Positions 28,016-37,755 are shown, numbered from the stretch's first letter. The stretch is DNA of 64,000 nt from Bacteroidales bacterium (GCA_017556765.1 JAFYME010000066.1:1-64000), one strand, 5' to 3'. The notes: generated by a model from the sequence alone, not told the origin. Numbers and translations: made by a program.

Positions 28016-29179
28016 ATGGAAAACACTGAAAGATACACGGATAAGCTTGCAAAGTCCATTCTGCTCGCTGCCGGAATCGCCATCATAGCAGCATTGTGCT
28101 GGTATTTCAGAAGTGTCCTGGCTTACATCCTTATAGCAGTAGTGGTATCTCTTGTGGCAAAGCCTCTTATGGGACTGCTGCAGAAGATCCGCATCAAGGG
28201 CAGAAAGGCCCCGGACTGGTTATTAGCCGCGTTATCGCTTATACTTGTACTGGGTATCCTTCTGTCCATAGTAGCCACACTTATTCCGATAGTGGGCAAC
28301 ATAGTGAAGGACATCTCGTTGGCCAACATAGAAAATTCTGTCAGAAGCCTGTCCGTGCCTCTGTCTGAATTCAATGAGTTCCTCAGGACCATGGTTCCGA
28401 GCCTCGGAGAAGACTTCAAGATCGAAGTGACTGTCATTCAGGAGGTTCAGAAGCTGTTCAACCCTGCAATTTTCTCTTCTGTGATCGGCTCGGCCGCTTC
28501 GTTCCTGACAAGCTTCGGCATCGGTCTTTTTTCTGTAGTGTTCATCGGATTCTTCTTCATAAAAGACGACGGACTTTTTACTGAAATAGTATGCGCTCTG
28601 GTCCCGGACAAGCACGAGGCAACGACTGAAAAGGCGATATCAGACATCGGGCATCTCCTGTCAAGATATTTCATAGGTGTAATGCTGGAGGTCACAGGAG
28701 TAGCCCTGATAAATTTCATAGGACTCGCCTTCATAGCAAAGCTTGGATTCAGCGCAGCTCTGGGAATAGCATTCATGACAGGCATATTCAACATCATACC
28801 ATATGTCGGCCCGCTTCTGGGAGGTGCGCTCGGTACTGTCCTCGGCCTGATACTCAAGTACAGCAGCGCAAGCCCGATCGGACTTGACGTTAATTTCTGG
28901 GTATTCACAGCCATACTGATAGCCATATTCTGCTTCACACAGCTTGTGGACAACTTCCTCTACCAGCCGCTCATCTACTCTACCAGCATCAAGGCCAAAC
29001 CTCTCGAGATATTCATTGTCCTCCTTATAGTCGGACATATCGGAGGTCCACTCGCGATGATCGTAGCCATCCCATGCTATACAGTAGTGCGTGTGATAGC
29101 CTTCAGATTCTTCAGACACATAAAGCCGATCAAAAGGCTGATTCCATCAGAAAGACTGATAACAAACGAAGACGAATAA
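28016..29179 (+). CDS. AI-2E family (PF01594) permease
   Basis: 387 residues with a family-typical pattern: hydrophobic segments near the N-terminus (about 20-50 and 68-92), a soluble helical stretch, and then four to five C-terminal segments that include GIFNIIPYVGPLLGG, a hallmark of the family, and LVDNFLYQPLIYSTSIKAKPLEIF. Members include TqsA, Na+/H+ exchangers and transporters of unknown cargo, so the name does not fix the substrate. The following esterase starts 3 bases after its stop, giving a tight gene pair. Confidence 0.9.
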   Translation: MENTERYTDKLAKSILLAAGIAIIAALCWYFRSVLAYILIAVVVSLVAKPLMGLLQKIRIKGRKAPDWLLAALSLILVLGILLSIVATLIPIVGNIVKDISLANIENSVRSLSVPLSEFNEFLRTMVPSLGEDFKIEVTVIQEVQKLFNPAIFSSVIGSAASFLTSFGIGLFSVVFIGFFFIKDDGLFTEIVCALVPDKHEATTEKAISDIGHLLSRYFIGVMLEVTGVALINFIGLAFIAKLGFSAALGIAFMTGIFNIIPYVGPLLGGALGTVLGLILKYSSASPIGLDVNFWVFTAILIAIFCFTQLVDNFLYQPLIYSTSIKAKPLEIFIVLLIVGHIGGPLAMIVAIPCYTVVRVIAFRFFRHIKPIKRLIPSERLITNEDE

Positions 29180-29182
29180 GAT

Positions 29183-30121
29183 ATGAAAAAGACAATCATG
29201 ATCCTGGCCGCTCTCGTTCTCGGCCATTTCGCGGCATCCGCTCAGATAACCCCTGATGCGACATACATGTTTGCGCAAAGAGACACATGCGATCTGTACA
29301 TGGATGTATATGATCCTGCCGACGGCAGCGAAACGTCTGTAAACGGTGTGGAAAAGCCGCTCGTCATATTCATGTTCGGCGGCGGATTCATCCGTGGCAC
29401 AAGAGATGACGAAAGCTACAACGGCTGGTTCCGAACAATGACAGAAAACGGCTACCGAGTAGTTTCCATCGACTATCGCCTTGGCTTGAAAGGCTCGAAT
29501 AAAGTAGGAATCGCTCAGGTAAATGTGCTTGACAAAGCGATCCACATGGCAGTAGAAGACCTCTTCAGTGCCACAAACTTCATCCTTGAGAATGCCGACC
29601 AGTTCGGTGTAAGCCCTGACAACATCGTGATCAGCGGTTCGTCCGCGGGAGCCATCTCAGTAATGCAGGCCGAATATGAAATCGCAAACGGCACATCATG
29701 GGCATCGGTTCTCCCAGAGGGATTCAATTACGCAGGCGTCATGTCGTTCTCAGGTGCTATACTTTCAAGAGAAGGCAAGGTCGACTACAAGAAAGTACCT
29801 TGCGCGACCCTCATGCTTCATGGAACTTCAGACGAGCTCGTTCCATACAACCAGATCAAGGTATTCAACCTCGGTTTCTTCGGATGCGGAAAGCTCGTGG
29901 AAAGATTCAAGAAATTCGGTCTTAACTACAACATGTATCACTTTACAGGATATGGACACGAAATCGCCGGATCGATGGGCACAACATTCGATCTTCAGGA
30001 TAAATTCCTGAAGACCAATGTAATGCAGAAAAAGATGCGTATCGTTGAAGCATGGATTGATGACCCGAACGTCTACAAAGGCTCAGGCCCGCAATCCCGA
30101 AAAGAATTATACGGCAACTAA
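29183..30121 (+). CDS. secreted alpha/beta-hydrolase (carboxylesterase-like)
   Basis: 312 residues with a signal peptide (HFAASAQ, about 20). Alpha/beta-hydrolase fold: oxyanion-type FMFGGGFIRG (equivalent of HGGGF), nucleophile elbow ISGSSAGAIS, an Asp in GTSDELVPYNQ and a His in GYGHEIAG. The GGGF plus GxSxG pattern resembles the hormone-sensitive-lipase/carboxylesterase group. Its substrate is unknown; an ester or acetylated glycan is plausible. It ends 4 bases from the convergent MORN gene with no terminator between them. Confidence 0.85.
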   Translation: MKKTIMILAALVLGHFAASAQITPDATYMFAQRDTCDLYMDVYDPADGSETSVNGVEKPLVIFMFGGGFIRGTRDDESYNGWFRTMTENGYRVVSIDYRLGLKGSNKVGIAQVNVLDKAIHMAVEDLFSATNFILENADQFGVSPDNIVISGSSAGAISVMQAEYEIANGTSWASVLPEGFNYAGVMSFSGAILSREGKVDYKKVPCATLMLHGTSDELVPYNQIKVFNLGFFGCGKLVERFKKFGLNYNMYHFTGYGHEIAGSMGTTFDLQDKFLKTNVMQKKMRIVEAWIDDPNVYKGSGPQSRKELYGN

Positions 30122-30125
30122 GATT

Positions 30126-32516
30126 CTATTCATAGACCTTTATGACTTCGCCTGTGGCTGAATAATGGGTACCCGCCATTCTATTGCCCCAGGCGAATTT
30201 TCCTTCAAACCAGGTGCCGTCGTTATAATAGCACTTTCCGGTTCCATGAGGAAAGCCATTCTTTATCTCTCCCTCATAAACGACTCTGTACTTGTCCACG
30301 GTCTTGCCCTTACCTTCCATGAGGATACCGTCCTCAAACACGCCCTGCAGCCAGTTTCCGTCAGACATCGTCACCTTTCCTTCGACCATCTGATCTCCTT
30401 TGAAACGGCCTTTGCAGACTACTTTCAGAGACGTCACATTTGTCCTGACCATGATCTTCACGCCTGCCGGCTTGATCAGAGTCGACTTTCCATATCCTGC
30501 TGATATATTGTTGAACTCATAAGTCAGCTCGTCATTACGTACCAGATTGACCTTTACCGGATCATTTCGTTCAGGGACTTCAACCTTGACAGGCTGGCCA
30601 AACTCAAATTCTCCCTTGAAGACAGATCCGTCAGCGGCATAGAGCTCTCCTTCGCCATGAGGCTCCCCATCTACACAAGCGCCCTGATATACCGAACCAT
30701 CCTGATTCACCCTACGCATATTACCTTGAACATGGCCTGTTTCCGCAAACTTACCGTCGTACCATGAACCATCCGAATAAGTGATTCTTCCATCTACGAA
30801 GCTGCCGTTGTCAAAGTGGCCTTCCATAACCACCACAAGTTCTTTACTGATAAAATCAGGGAGCTGCACATTACACCTCGTCATTCGTGACTGATCAGGT
30901 ATCTCATCCAGATTCATGACCAGACGCCCCTCTCCATGGTAACGGTCGGCATAAAAACCACCCTCGTATACTGATGACTCATGTATACCGCTGGAGTACA
31001 ACACATCGCGCTTTTGAACAGCATCACCATATAACTTACCATACGCAAAAAGGCCTGCAGATTCGGTCTTGTCGTTTGGTCTGGCGATGGCAGTGGTTCC
31101 TTTTCCATCAAGAAATCCGTCATAGAAAGTACCGGTCTGAGTCTCAGTTCGAGAATCATCCTTGGTAGTCAGCGTACTGACTCCTTCGATACACTTTCCC
31201 GCCATCCGGCCTTCATATGAGACTTTTTCATTCTTACCTTTATTCATGGTCACAGTTCCTGCGACCAAAGCGCCATTCAGGAACTCTCCTTCTTCAGTAT
31301 GGCCAGGCCTATACGACTTTCCTGTACCGTTCAACAGTCCGTCCACAAAAATTCCGCTACTGCTTGCCTTGCTTGCTTCATCCGTAAAACTGCCATATCC
31401 ATATCTCAATCCGCCTTCCACATAAGGGCTCGGCACCGCACCATTCTTGTCCTTGCCGACAGGGACTTCCTTCCTGTATTTGTCGGATATCCAGAACTGG
31501 ATTACAGGCTGTTTTCCTGGTTTTGCGACAGATATCATTCCGTGTCTCTGTCCATTCTTGAATGTGCCTTCATACACCACTCCTTTCTTGTCTGTCAGCT
31601 TGCCCTTTCCGTAAGGCTTCAGATCACGTGTCTCTCCGCAATATTCGGAATCACCGACCATAAGCTCTGCATAAGGACGATAGATTTCAGGAAAGCATTC
31701 CGGAAATTGTCTTGAAATGGACACATACTGCACGATAGAGGACCTGAGAGCCGGAGTGTTAATCTTCCTTTCGCTCAGTTTGTCCATGAAACTGTCCGAG
31801 AACTCCTTAGATCCTAACCCCACAGACTGTCCTAAGTTCTGAAGATATGCTACATATTTCTGTCCTGCTGAAGAGGAAAGAAAATCTTCCGCCACCTTGA
31901 GATCCTCTTTGCTCAGATAATCCACGGCGGAAATCCTGTAGATATCGAACAGTCTGTCCATGACCGTGGAGGCGGATTTCTTCAACATGTCTATATGTCC
32001 CGGAGGAAGGCCGGACCTTCTGGCATTTGAGATCGCCTTGCCGTCCTCGCCCAGAATTCCATCTACAGCCGGCATCAATGACGGGAGAATGCTCTGGTAT
32101 AATGGTCTCAGTCCCAGGCCATAACTGCTGTCTTTCATCGCAATAGAAAAGTGCTGTCCTTGTCCCGATTCAGACTGAAATGCCTTATTGACATTATCAA
32201 AAAAAGTCTGATAGAACATGTCCGAGGACAGGAAACCGTTTGTCTTCGTATGTAAATAAGCCAGCACATCCTTAAGTTCCTGATCGGTAAACAAGGCCAG
32301 ATACTCCCTTGAAGCTTCCTTGACCAGTTCAGCGTATGACCAATGAAGCATCAGCTTTTCATCAGCTTTCATCTGACCGGTACCTGATACATGTTCAACC
32401 ATGGGACGCGAGATGCCGCCGATTATCACAGAGTCCTCCAGCATCAGACGCTCCTGTGCATTCAAAGTGAGGAAAGATACCACACCGGCACACAGAAAAA
32501 GAAACAGTCTTTTCAT
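30126..32516 (-). CDS. secreted MORN-repeat protein with DUF2059-like segments
   Basis: 796 residues with a signal peptide (SFLTLNAQ, about 20). The N-terminal third has two stretches like the DUF2059 core (FTDQELKDVLAYLHTKTNGFL and LSKEDLKVAEDFLSSSAGQKYV). From about residue 290 to the C-terminus there are more than ten MORN-like repeats (YEGTFKNGQRHG, YEGGFYADRYHGEG, YQGACVDGEPHGEG, FKGEFEFGQP, YEGEIKNGFPHGTG, FEGKFAWGN). MORN repeats usually mediate binding to proteins or lipids. A signal peptide on a MORN array points to an envelope location. It lies 14 bases after the nucleoside phosphorylase gene. Confidence 0.85.
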   Translation of the reverse strand: MKRLFLFLCAGVVSFLTLNAQERLMLEDSVIIGGISRPMVEHVSGTGQMKADEKLMLHWSYAELVKEASREYLALFTDQELKDVLAYLHTKTNGFLSSDMFYQTFFDNVNKAFQSESGQGQHFSIAMKDSSYGLGLRPLYQSILPSLMPAVDGILGEDGKAISNARRSGLPPGHIDMLKKSASTVMDRLFDIYRISAVDYLSKEDLKVAEDFLSSSAGQKYVAYLQNLGQSVGLGSKEFSDSFMDKLSERKINTPALRSSIVQYVSISRQFPECFPEIYRPYAELMVGDSEYCGETRDLKPYGKGKLTDKKGVVYEGTFKNGQRHGMISVAKPGKQPVIQFWISDKYRKEVPVGKDKNGAVPSPYVEGGLRYGYGSFTDEASKASSSGIFVDGLLNGTGKSYRPGHTEEGEFLNGALVAGTVTMNKGKNEKVSYEGRMAGKCIEGVSTLTTKDDSRTETQTGTFYDGFLDGKGTTAIARPNDKTESAGLFAYGKLYGDAVQKRDVLYSSGIHESSVYEGGFYADRYHGEGRLVMNLDEIPDQSRMTRCNVQLPDFISKELVVVMEGHFDNGSFVDGRITYSDGSWYDGKFAETGHVQGNMRRVNQDGSVYQGACVDGEPHGEGELYAADGSVFKGEFEFGQPVKVEVPERNDPVKVNLVRNDELTYEFNNISAGYGKSTLIKPAGVKIMVRTNVTSLKVVCKGRFKGDQMVEGKVTMSDGNWLQGVFEDGILMEGKGKTVDKYRVVYEGEIKNGFPHGTGKCYYNDGTWFEGKFAWGNRMAGTHYSATGEVIKVYE

Positions 32517-32530
32517 ATCTTATGGTTTAA

Positions 32531-33400
32531 TTACTCTGCAAGCTTGTCAAGCACCAGCTCAACGAGTTTTCTGACCTGCGGCTTATAGTCCGGATTGGAT
32601 GCCTTATGATGTCTGTGGGCGATGATGCAGCATACTGTGCCGGCGTTGTGGCCAAGATGAGCGGCGATACCGGCGATAGCCGAACCTTCCATCTCGAAAT
32701 TGGTCACCTTCAGGTCGCCGAAGCGGAAGCTTTCGAATGTGTCAAGCATATCAGGCATTGCGAGAGGCATGCGGAGGACACGTCCCTGAGGGCCGTAGAA
32801 ACCCGATGCAGCTATGGTCATACCCGGAACGGTACAATCACGGAAAAGATCCGACATCCTTTCTCCAGCCTTGACAAAATATGGATCAGGAAGATGCTTG
32901 TTCCAGCCTGTATGCGCCTTGAAGGCTTCCTCAATATCGAGCATAGCTATCTTTTCGCGGTCTGCATACCAGTTCATAAGACCGTCGCAGCCTACGGAAA
33001 CATGCGAGAAGACAAAGGAGCCTAGAGGAATCTCCGGCTGGATGGCTCCTGAAGTACCGATACGGATGATGTTCAGGCAGCGATGCTCCGGCTTCACCTC
33101 TCTGGTCTGGAAATCGATGTTCGCAAGAGCATCAAGCTCGTTCATCACGATATCGATATTATCGGTACCGATACCTGTCGAGAGCGCCGTCATTCTGACT
33201 CCCTTATACTTTCCTGTCACAGACACGAATTCTCGGGAAGCATGCCTGAACTCCTTTTCATCGAAATATTCCGCAATCATGTCCACGCGGCCGGGATCGC
33301 CCACAAGGATAACGTTGTCTGCAAGCTCTTCAGGACGAAGGTGAAGGTGAAACACGGATCCGTCTCCGTTTATAATAAGTTCTGATTCTGCAATTCTCAT
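32531..33400 (-). CDS. nucleoside phosphorylase (uridine phosphorylase-like)
   Basis: 289 residues of the PNP/UDP phosphorylase family. The phosphate-binding N-terminal VGDPGRVDMIAEYF, the central IRIGTSGAIQPEIPLG and the substrate loop FEMEGSAIAGIAAHLGH are visible. It cleaves nucleosides by phosphorolysis to base and pentose 1-phosphate in the cytoplasm; uridine specificity is the likeliest from overall similarity. A -7 element is at 33435-33442. The MORN gene follows in the same direction 14 bases downstream. Confidence 0.9.
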   Translation of the reverse strand: MRIAESELIINGDGSVFHLHLRPEELADNVILVGDPGRVDMIAEYFDEKEFRHASREFVSVTGKYKGVRMTALSTGIGTDNIDIVMNELDALANIDFQTREVKPEHRCLNIIRIGTSGAIQPEIPLGSFVFSHVSVGCDGLMNWYADREKIAMLDIEEAFKAHTGWNKHLPDPYFVKAGERMSDLFRDCTVPGMTIAASGFYGPQGRVLRMPLAMPDMLDTFESFRFGDLKVTNFEMEGSAIAGIAAHLGHNAGTVCCIIAHRHHKASNPDYKPQVRKLVELVLDKLAE

Positions 33401-33434
33401 ATTCTATGGTTTTATATGTTATCATAAAGTTTCC

Positions 33435-33442
33435 CAAATATA
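33435..33442 (-). promoter_or_regulatory. putative -7 element of the nucleoside phosphorylase gene
   Basis: Minus-strand TATATTTG, 34 bases before the ATG at 33400. No -33 match. Confidence 0.45.
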
Positions 33443-33463
33443 GTTTTTTCATATGAAAATTCC

Positions 33464-33471
33464 TACTTTTG
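33464..33471 (+). promoter_or_regulatory. putative -7 element of the DUF4293 gene
   Basis: TACTTTTG, 24 bases before the ATG at 33496. It argues against the in-frame TTG at 33469, which would overlap it. Confidence 0.5.
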
Positions 33472-33495
33472 CGCTCATTCATAAAGATCAACACC

Positions 33496-33927
33496 ATGTG
33501 GCAGAGAATTCAAACCCTATACCTCGGAATAGCGACAGCGCTTATCTTCTCAATGTTCTTCTGTACATTCGCGACCATCATAGGTCCTGACGGATCGGAT
33601 GTGACCATAAGGTACAGCGAGAAGCTTTCATACCTGACATTGATGATCATGCTTATAACATCGCATATCGCAGCGACTGCAAGCTTCAAGGCATTCTTCC
33701 TTCAGGCCCGTGTAAGCGTCATAGCAGGTCTGCTCGCGATAGGATTCCAGATATGGCTTGCCATCGATTTCTTCATCAACAGAAACGCCATGGTCTTCAA
33801 TGTAACGGCGCTCTTCCCTCTTGCAGCCGCCGCCCTTGACTTCATGGCAGCAAAGAGGTCCATGGTTGACGAGATGACGATACAGTCTGTGAAATCTGCC
33901 AGAAAAGCCAGAAAGAAACGCAGATAA
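33496..33927 (+). CDS. DUF4293 family membrane protein
   Basis: 143 residues from MWQRIQTLYLGIATALIF, the usual opening of this Bacteroidetes family. Four hydrophobic segments are followed by a strongly basic tail (KSARKARKKRR). Function unknown for the family. The upstream TTG in the same frame is rejected because the -7 element lies over it. A large bidirectional hairpin follows. Confidence 0.85.
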   Translation: MWQRIQTLYLGIATALIFSMFFCTFATIIGPDGSDVTIRYSEKLSYLTLMIMLITSHIAATASFKAFFLQARVSVIAGLLAIGFQIWLAIDFFINRNAMVFNVTALFPLAAAALDFMAAKRSMVDEMTIQSVKSARKARKKRR

Positions 33928-33970
33928 AAAGAATGGCCGGGACTCGAATACGAATCCCGGCCATTCTTTT
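33927..33970. terminator. bidirectional terminator between the DUF4293 gene and fabZ
   Basis: 17-bp inverted repeat (33927-33943 / 33954-33970; core GAATGGCCGGGA / TCCCGGCCATTC) with A- and T-runs at the two ends, between convergent genes. It overlaps the fabZ stop codon. Confidence 0.85.
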
Positions 33971-34379
33971 ATACCAATGCAAAGGACAGATCACCTTTGC
34001 AGCATAAAGCGCCATCGACAGCAAGTTCGGCTTCACAGAATACTATCGGTCCCCTTCTGCTTTTCAGCCTTGCTGTAATCTCGCACAAATCGCCAGGCTT
34101 CACCACATGCTTGAAGCGGACATTATCTATACCGATATAAAGTGTGGTCCTTCCTTTAAGGTCTTCCAGAACAAGCAATGCGCAGCTCTGAGCCATGATC
34201 TCGCACTGAATCACTCCCGGAACTATCGGATTTCCCGGGAAATGTCCATGGCAGAAAAATTCATCATCCCTGATGCGGTATTCTGCATGACACACTCCAT
34301 CTTCATCTATATTGATTTCATCTACCAGAAGCATCGGTTCCCTGTGGGGAAGATACTCCTTCAATTCTTCTCTCGTCAT
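33969..34379 (-). CDS. fabZ: 3-hydroxyacyl-ACP dehydratase FabZ
   Basis: 136 residues, hot-dog fold. Active-site motif GHFPGNPIVPGVIQCEIMAQ (His and the downstream Glu) and the N-terminal LPHREPMLLVDE are characteristic. It dehydrates 3-hydroxyacyl-ACP to trans-2-enoyl-ACP in fatty-acid elongation. It is the last of the fabH-fabK-fabF-fabZ row, 21 bases after fabF. Confidence 0.93.
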   Translation of the reverse strand: MTREELKEYLPHREPMLLVDEINIDEDGVCHAEYRIRDDEFFCHGHFPGNPIVPGVIQCEIMAQSCALLVLEDLKGRTTLYIGIDNVRFKHVVKPGDLCEITARLKSRRGPIVFCEAELAVDGALCCKGDLSFALV

Positions 34380-34400
34380 CGGTTCAGGCTTTAAAACAGG

Positions 34401-35651
34401 TTATCCATCATATCTTCTGAATGCCACACATCCGTTGTGGCCTCCGAATCCAAGAGAATCTGAAACCGCTATGGTGAGAGGAGCCTCAACAGGAGTATTC
34501 GGAGTATAATTCAGATCACACTCCGGCTCAATCTCGTCAAGATTTGCTGTTGGAGGCACAATGCCGTGCTTGAGAGCCAACACAGAAGCTACAGCCTCAA
34601 CTGCACCTGCAGCACCGAGCATATGGCCGGTAGATCCCTTTGTAGAGCTGATATGTGCCTTATACGCATCCTCACCCAACGCAAGCTTGAAAGCCTGGGT
34701 CTCGCAGACATCATTCAAGGCTGTACCTGTTCCATGAGCATTTATGTACAGCACATCATCTGAAGTATAATGAGCCTCATCAAGAGCCTGCCTGATTGCC
34801 GCCGCCTGAGTCACACCGTCCGGACGAGGAGCTGTCACATGATGTGCATCACATGTGTTTCCATATCCGCATACCTCTGCGATTATCTCAGCACCGCGGG
34901 CAACAGCATGCTCATATTCTTCGAGAACAAGCATTGCAGCACCTTCCGACATAACGAAACCGCCTCTGTTCTTGTTGAATGGAAGGGAGGCATAATTAGG
35001 GTCTTCAGACTTCGAGAGCGCCTTGGCATTCGCAAAGCCCGCTATCGCCAACGGGATGATCGCCGCCTCGCTGCCACCTGCGATTACAGCATCGGCATAT
35101 CCATGCTTGATAGCACGGAAGGCCTCTCCGATAGCATGAGTAGACGTCGCACATGCAGTCACTACCGGAAGACATGGTCCACATGCATTGTTCCTGATAG
35201 CTATGTTACCTGCAGCTATATTTGATATCATTGTAGGGATGAACAATGGGGAAACCCACTTTGCCCCCTCATTGAGAATCTTTTCAGTCTCACGCATCTG
35301 AGTCGTAAAGCCTCCGATACCCGATCCCACATACACTCCGAAACGAAGAGGATCTATGTTTCCGCCTTCAGCAGAGCTGATACCAGACTCCTTTACAGCC
35401 TGCCATGCAGCCGCTACTGCATAAACCGTAAACTTATCCTGCTTCCTTGCAAAAGGAGCTTCGATCTCATAATCAGCCGGATTGAAATCCTTGACCTCTC
35501 CGGCAATCTTGACAGGAAGATCATCCACAGGCATAGAGTTAATCACTCCTATACCGCATACTCCTTCAAGAATATTTTTCCAATATGTCTGAACGTCATT
35601 ACCGACAGGTGTGATCACGCCAGTGCCTGTCACTACAACTCTTTTATTCAT
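34401..35651 (-). CDS. fabF: 3-oxoacyl-ACP synthase II
   Basis: 416 residues, KAS I/II thiolase fold. Catalytic triad visible: Cys167 (VTACATSTH), His306 (NAHGTGT) and His343 (STKGSTGHMLGAAG). It performs the elongating Claisen condensation of acyl-ACP with malonyl-ACP. It lies between fabK and fabZ, with 26 bases to fabK. Confidence 0.96.
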   Translation of the reverse strand: MNKRVVVTGTGVITPVGNDVQTYWKNILEGVCGIGVINSMPVDDLPVKIAGEVKDFNPADYEIEAPFARKQDKFTVYAVAAAWQAVKESGISSAEGGNIDPLRFGVYVGSGIGGFTTQMRETEKILNEGAKWVSPLFIPTMISNIAAGNIAIRNNACGPCLPVVTACATSTHAIGEAFRAIKHGYADAVIAGGSEAAIIPLAIAGFANAKALSKSEDPNYASLPFNKNRGGFVMSEGAAMLVLEEYEHAVARGAEIIAEVCGYGNTCDAHHVTAPRPDGVTQAAAIRQALDEAHYTSDDVLYINAHGTGTALNDVCETQAFKLALGEDAYKAHISSTKGSTGHMLGAAGAVEAVASVLALKHGIVPPTANLDEIEPECDLNYTPNTPVEAPLTIAVSDSLGFGGHNGCVAFRRYDG

Positions 35652-35677
35652 ATATGGTTCTGGATTTAGTTTCTAAA

Positions 35678-36622
35678 TTACACAAATCTTGCAGCTACCT
35701 CTGCAATAACTTTCTCTGCCCCAAGGATAAGGTCTTCCACAATGGCCTTTGCCGGCTCGATCTTCTTCACCATTCCGGCGCATTCTCCTGCCATGTAGCT
35801 TCCGTTCCTGTCTCCTTCCTGCACAGCCTTCCTGAGGGCTCCGCTACCGAAAGACAGTATATCTTCTTGATTCACAGAAGGATCCGACTCCATCTTTGCG
35901 AATGTCTTTGAAAAAGGAGTCTTGAGTGAACGTACCGGATGTCCTAATGACTTGCCGGTAACGATAGTTGAGATATCCGTAGCCTTGAGAATCTTCTCCT
36001 TATAGTCCGGATGCACATTACACTCCTCGGCTGAAAGGAATCGTGTTCCTACCTGAATCGCATCCGCGCCCAGCATGAATGCAGCTGCAGCGCCACGTCC
36101 GTCACATATTCCTCCAGCTGCGACAACGGGAATATCAAGCGCATCCACCACCTGAGGTATGAGAGGCATTGTATGGAGCTCGCCTACATGTCCGCCGGAT
36201 TCCGCACCTTCAGCCACAACTGCATCGGCACCGGCCTGCTGCATCTTGAGAGCAAGAGCTACAGAAGCCACAACAGGGATGACCTTTATTCCTGTTTCCT
36301 TCCACATAGGCATGTACTGCGCAGGAGATCCCGCGCCTGTAGTAAGGATCTTAACGCCTTCTTCGACAACCATATGGGCAATCTCAACGGCATTCGGAGC
36401 CTGAAGCATGATATTCACTCCGAAAGGCTTGTCAGTAAGCTCCCTGCACTTTCTTATTTCATCCCTTACGGCCTCAGTTCCCGCATTTATCGACGAGATC
36501 AGTCCGAGACCGCCTGCATTTGATACGGCGGCAGCCAGAGAAGCATCAGCGACCCAAGCCATTCCGCCCTGAAATACCGGATAAGTGATACCCAGCATCT
36601 CACAAATTCTGCTTTTGATCAT
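35678..36622 (-). CDS. fabK: FabK-type enoyl-ACP reductase (FMN-dependent)
   Basis: 314 residues from MIKSRICEMLGI. TIM barrel of the FabK/nitronate monooxygenase group: PVFQGGMAWVADASLAAAVSNAGGLGLISS, then AEGAESGGHVG with the conserved His and AAGGICDGRGAAAAFMLGADAIQVGTRF for FMN phosphate. The fatty-acid neighbours favour enoyl-ACP reductase II over nitronate monooxygenase. A longer frame from 36640 is possible, but the -7 element at 36645-36652 would put the transcript start at or after that codon. No fabI is seen in the window. Confidence 0.9.
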   Translation of the reverse strand: MIKSRICEMLGITYPVFQGGMAWVADASLAAAVSNAGGLGLISSINAGTEAVRDEIRKCRELTDKPFGVNIMLQAPNAVEIAHMVVEEGVKILTTGAGSPAQYMPMWKETGIKVIPVVASVALALKMQQAGADAVVAEGAESGGHVGELHTMPLIPQVVDALDIPVVAAGGICDGRGAAAAFMLGADAIQVGTRFLSAEECNVHPDYKEKILKATDISTIVTGKSLGHPVRSLKTPFSKTFAKMESDPSVNQEDILSFGSGALRKAVQEGDRNGSYMAGECAGMVKKIEPAKAIVEDLILGAEKVIAEVAARFV

Positions 36623-36644
36623 AATCCTATTATTATGCAATTTG

Positions 36645-36652
36645 CAAATATA
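36645..36652 (-). promoter_or_regulatory. putative internal -7 element before fabK
   Basis: Minus-strand TATATTTG, 23 bases before the chosen fabK ATG and directly after fabH. No -33 match at the standard distance. Confidence 0.4.
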
Positions 36653-36658
36653 ATGATT

Positions 36659-37606
36659 TTACCATTCAAATAATATCGCACCGGAGACAAATCCTGCTCC
36701 AAAGGCACTCATCGCAATCAGGTCTCCACTTTTGAAAAGTCCTTTTCTGTTACATTCATCAAGGAGTATCGGGCAGCACGAACTTGATGAATTGCCATGA
36801 TTCTCAATATTGGTCGGAAACTTTTCCTGCGGCTGTTCCAGATAATCACGAATGGCATGAATGATACGGATATTTGCCTGATGGAGAAGATAATGATCTA
36901 CCTCATCTGCATTGATTCCCATATCCTTCAATATCCTTGAAATATCCTTTCCCGCAGCCTTTACAGCAAACTTGAACACATCCTGGCCTTTCATCTGAAG
37001 CGGCACATCAACCTCTTCCTTAGTAATATACGGTGTCGGATGCAGAAGTCTGTATTGCCAAAGCTTATCTGTCGCGCTCGATGCCGAGAGCTTTATGCTC
37101 TTGATATTGTCGCCCGGAGTCAACACAGCCGCACCGGCTCCATCTCCAAAGAGCACGCATGTCCTCCTGTCAGTCCAGTCTGTCATTCTGGTAGGCTCCT
37201 CAGCGCTGACTACAAGCACATTCTTCACTCTACCCGCCTTATAGAATGACTCTGCGATCTCGACAGCATATATGAATCCTGCACAAGCGCAATTTATGTC
37301 TATGCACGGGCATGTCGCACCGATTCCACCCTGAATGATACAGCTAAGCTGCGGAGTGACATATTCATTGACAACATTCGAACAGATGATGAAGTCCAGC
37401 TGGGAGGCCGTCATCCCTGCGTTGTCAAGGGCTTTCTTCGCGGCCTCGATAGCGAGGTCCTCAAGTTTTTCATCCGAAATAACGTAACGGCTGACAACTC
37501 CTGTCCTGGCCCTGATCCATTCGTCGCTGGTATCAAGAAACTCAGACAGCATGTCGTTCGTCACGACCTTTTTGGGAAGCGCGCTTCCCGTTCCTGCAAT
37601 TTTCAT
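36659..37606 (-). CDS. fabH: 3-oxoacyl-ACP synthase III
   Basis: 315 residues. Catalytic Cys108 (NCACAGFIYA), His243 (HYLLHQANIRII) and Asn273 (ENHGNSSSSC), the FabH triad. It starts fatty-acid synthesis by condensing an acyl-CoA primer with malonyl-ACP. First gene of the fab row; the promoter-like element at 37658-37665 is 52 bases upstream. Divergent from the LytTR regulator gene. Confidence 0.95.
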   Translation of the reverse strand: MKIAGTGSALPKKVVTNDMLSEFLDTSDEWIRARTGVVSRYVISDEKLEDLAIEAAKKALDNAGMTASQLDFIICSNVVNEYVTPQLSCIIQGGIGATCPCIDINCACAGFIYAVEIAESFYKAGRVKNVLVVSAEEPTRMTDWTDRRTCVLFGDGAGAAVLTPGDNIKSIKLSASSATDKLWQYRLLHPTPYITKEEVDVPLQMKGQDVFKFAVKAAGKDISRILKDMGINADEVDHYLLHQANIRIIHAIRDYLEQPQEKFPTNIENHGNSSSSCCPILLDECNRKGLFKSGDLIAMSAFGAGFVSGAILFEW

Positions 37607-37657
37607 TTCACTTAGGTTTTAGTTCCGCCGGTATGACAGCGGCTTATTCGTCGACAG

Positions 37658-37665
37658 CAAAAGTA
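37658..37665 (-). promoter_or_regulatory. putative -7 element of fabH
   Basis: Minus-strand TACTTTTG; the base at the -33 position reads TTTC after a 20-base spacer (37689-37686), one base off consensus. Confidence 0.5.
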
Positions 37666-37755
37666 GAGGGCCTTGGCGACACGGGGAAATTTATGTGGTA
37701 AAGGTCGAATTGCAATGGTGATATAAGTCAGAATAGCGCCATGCCGTGGCGAGTT

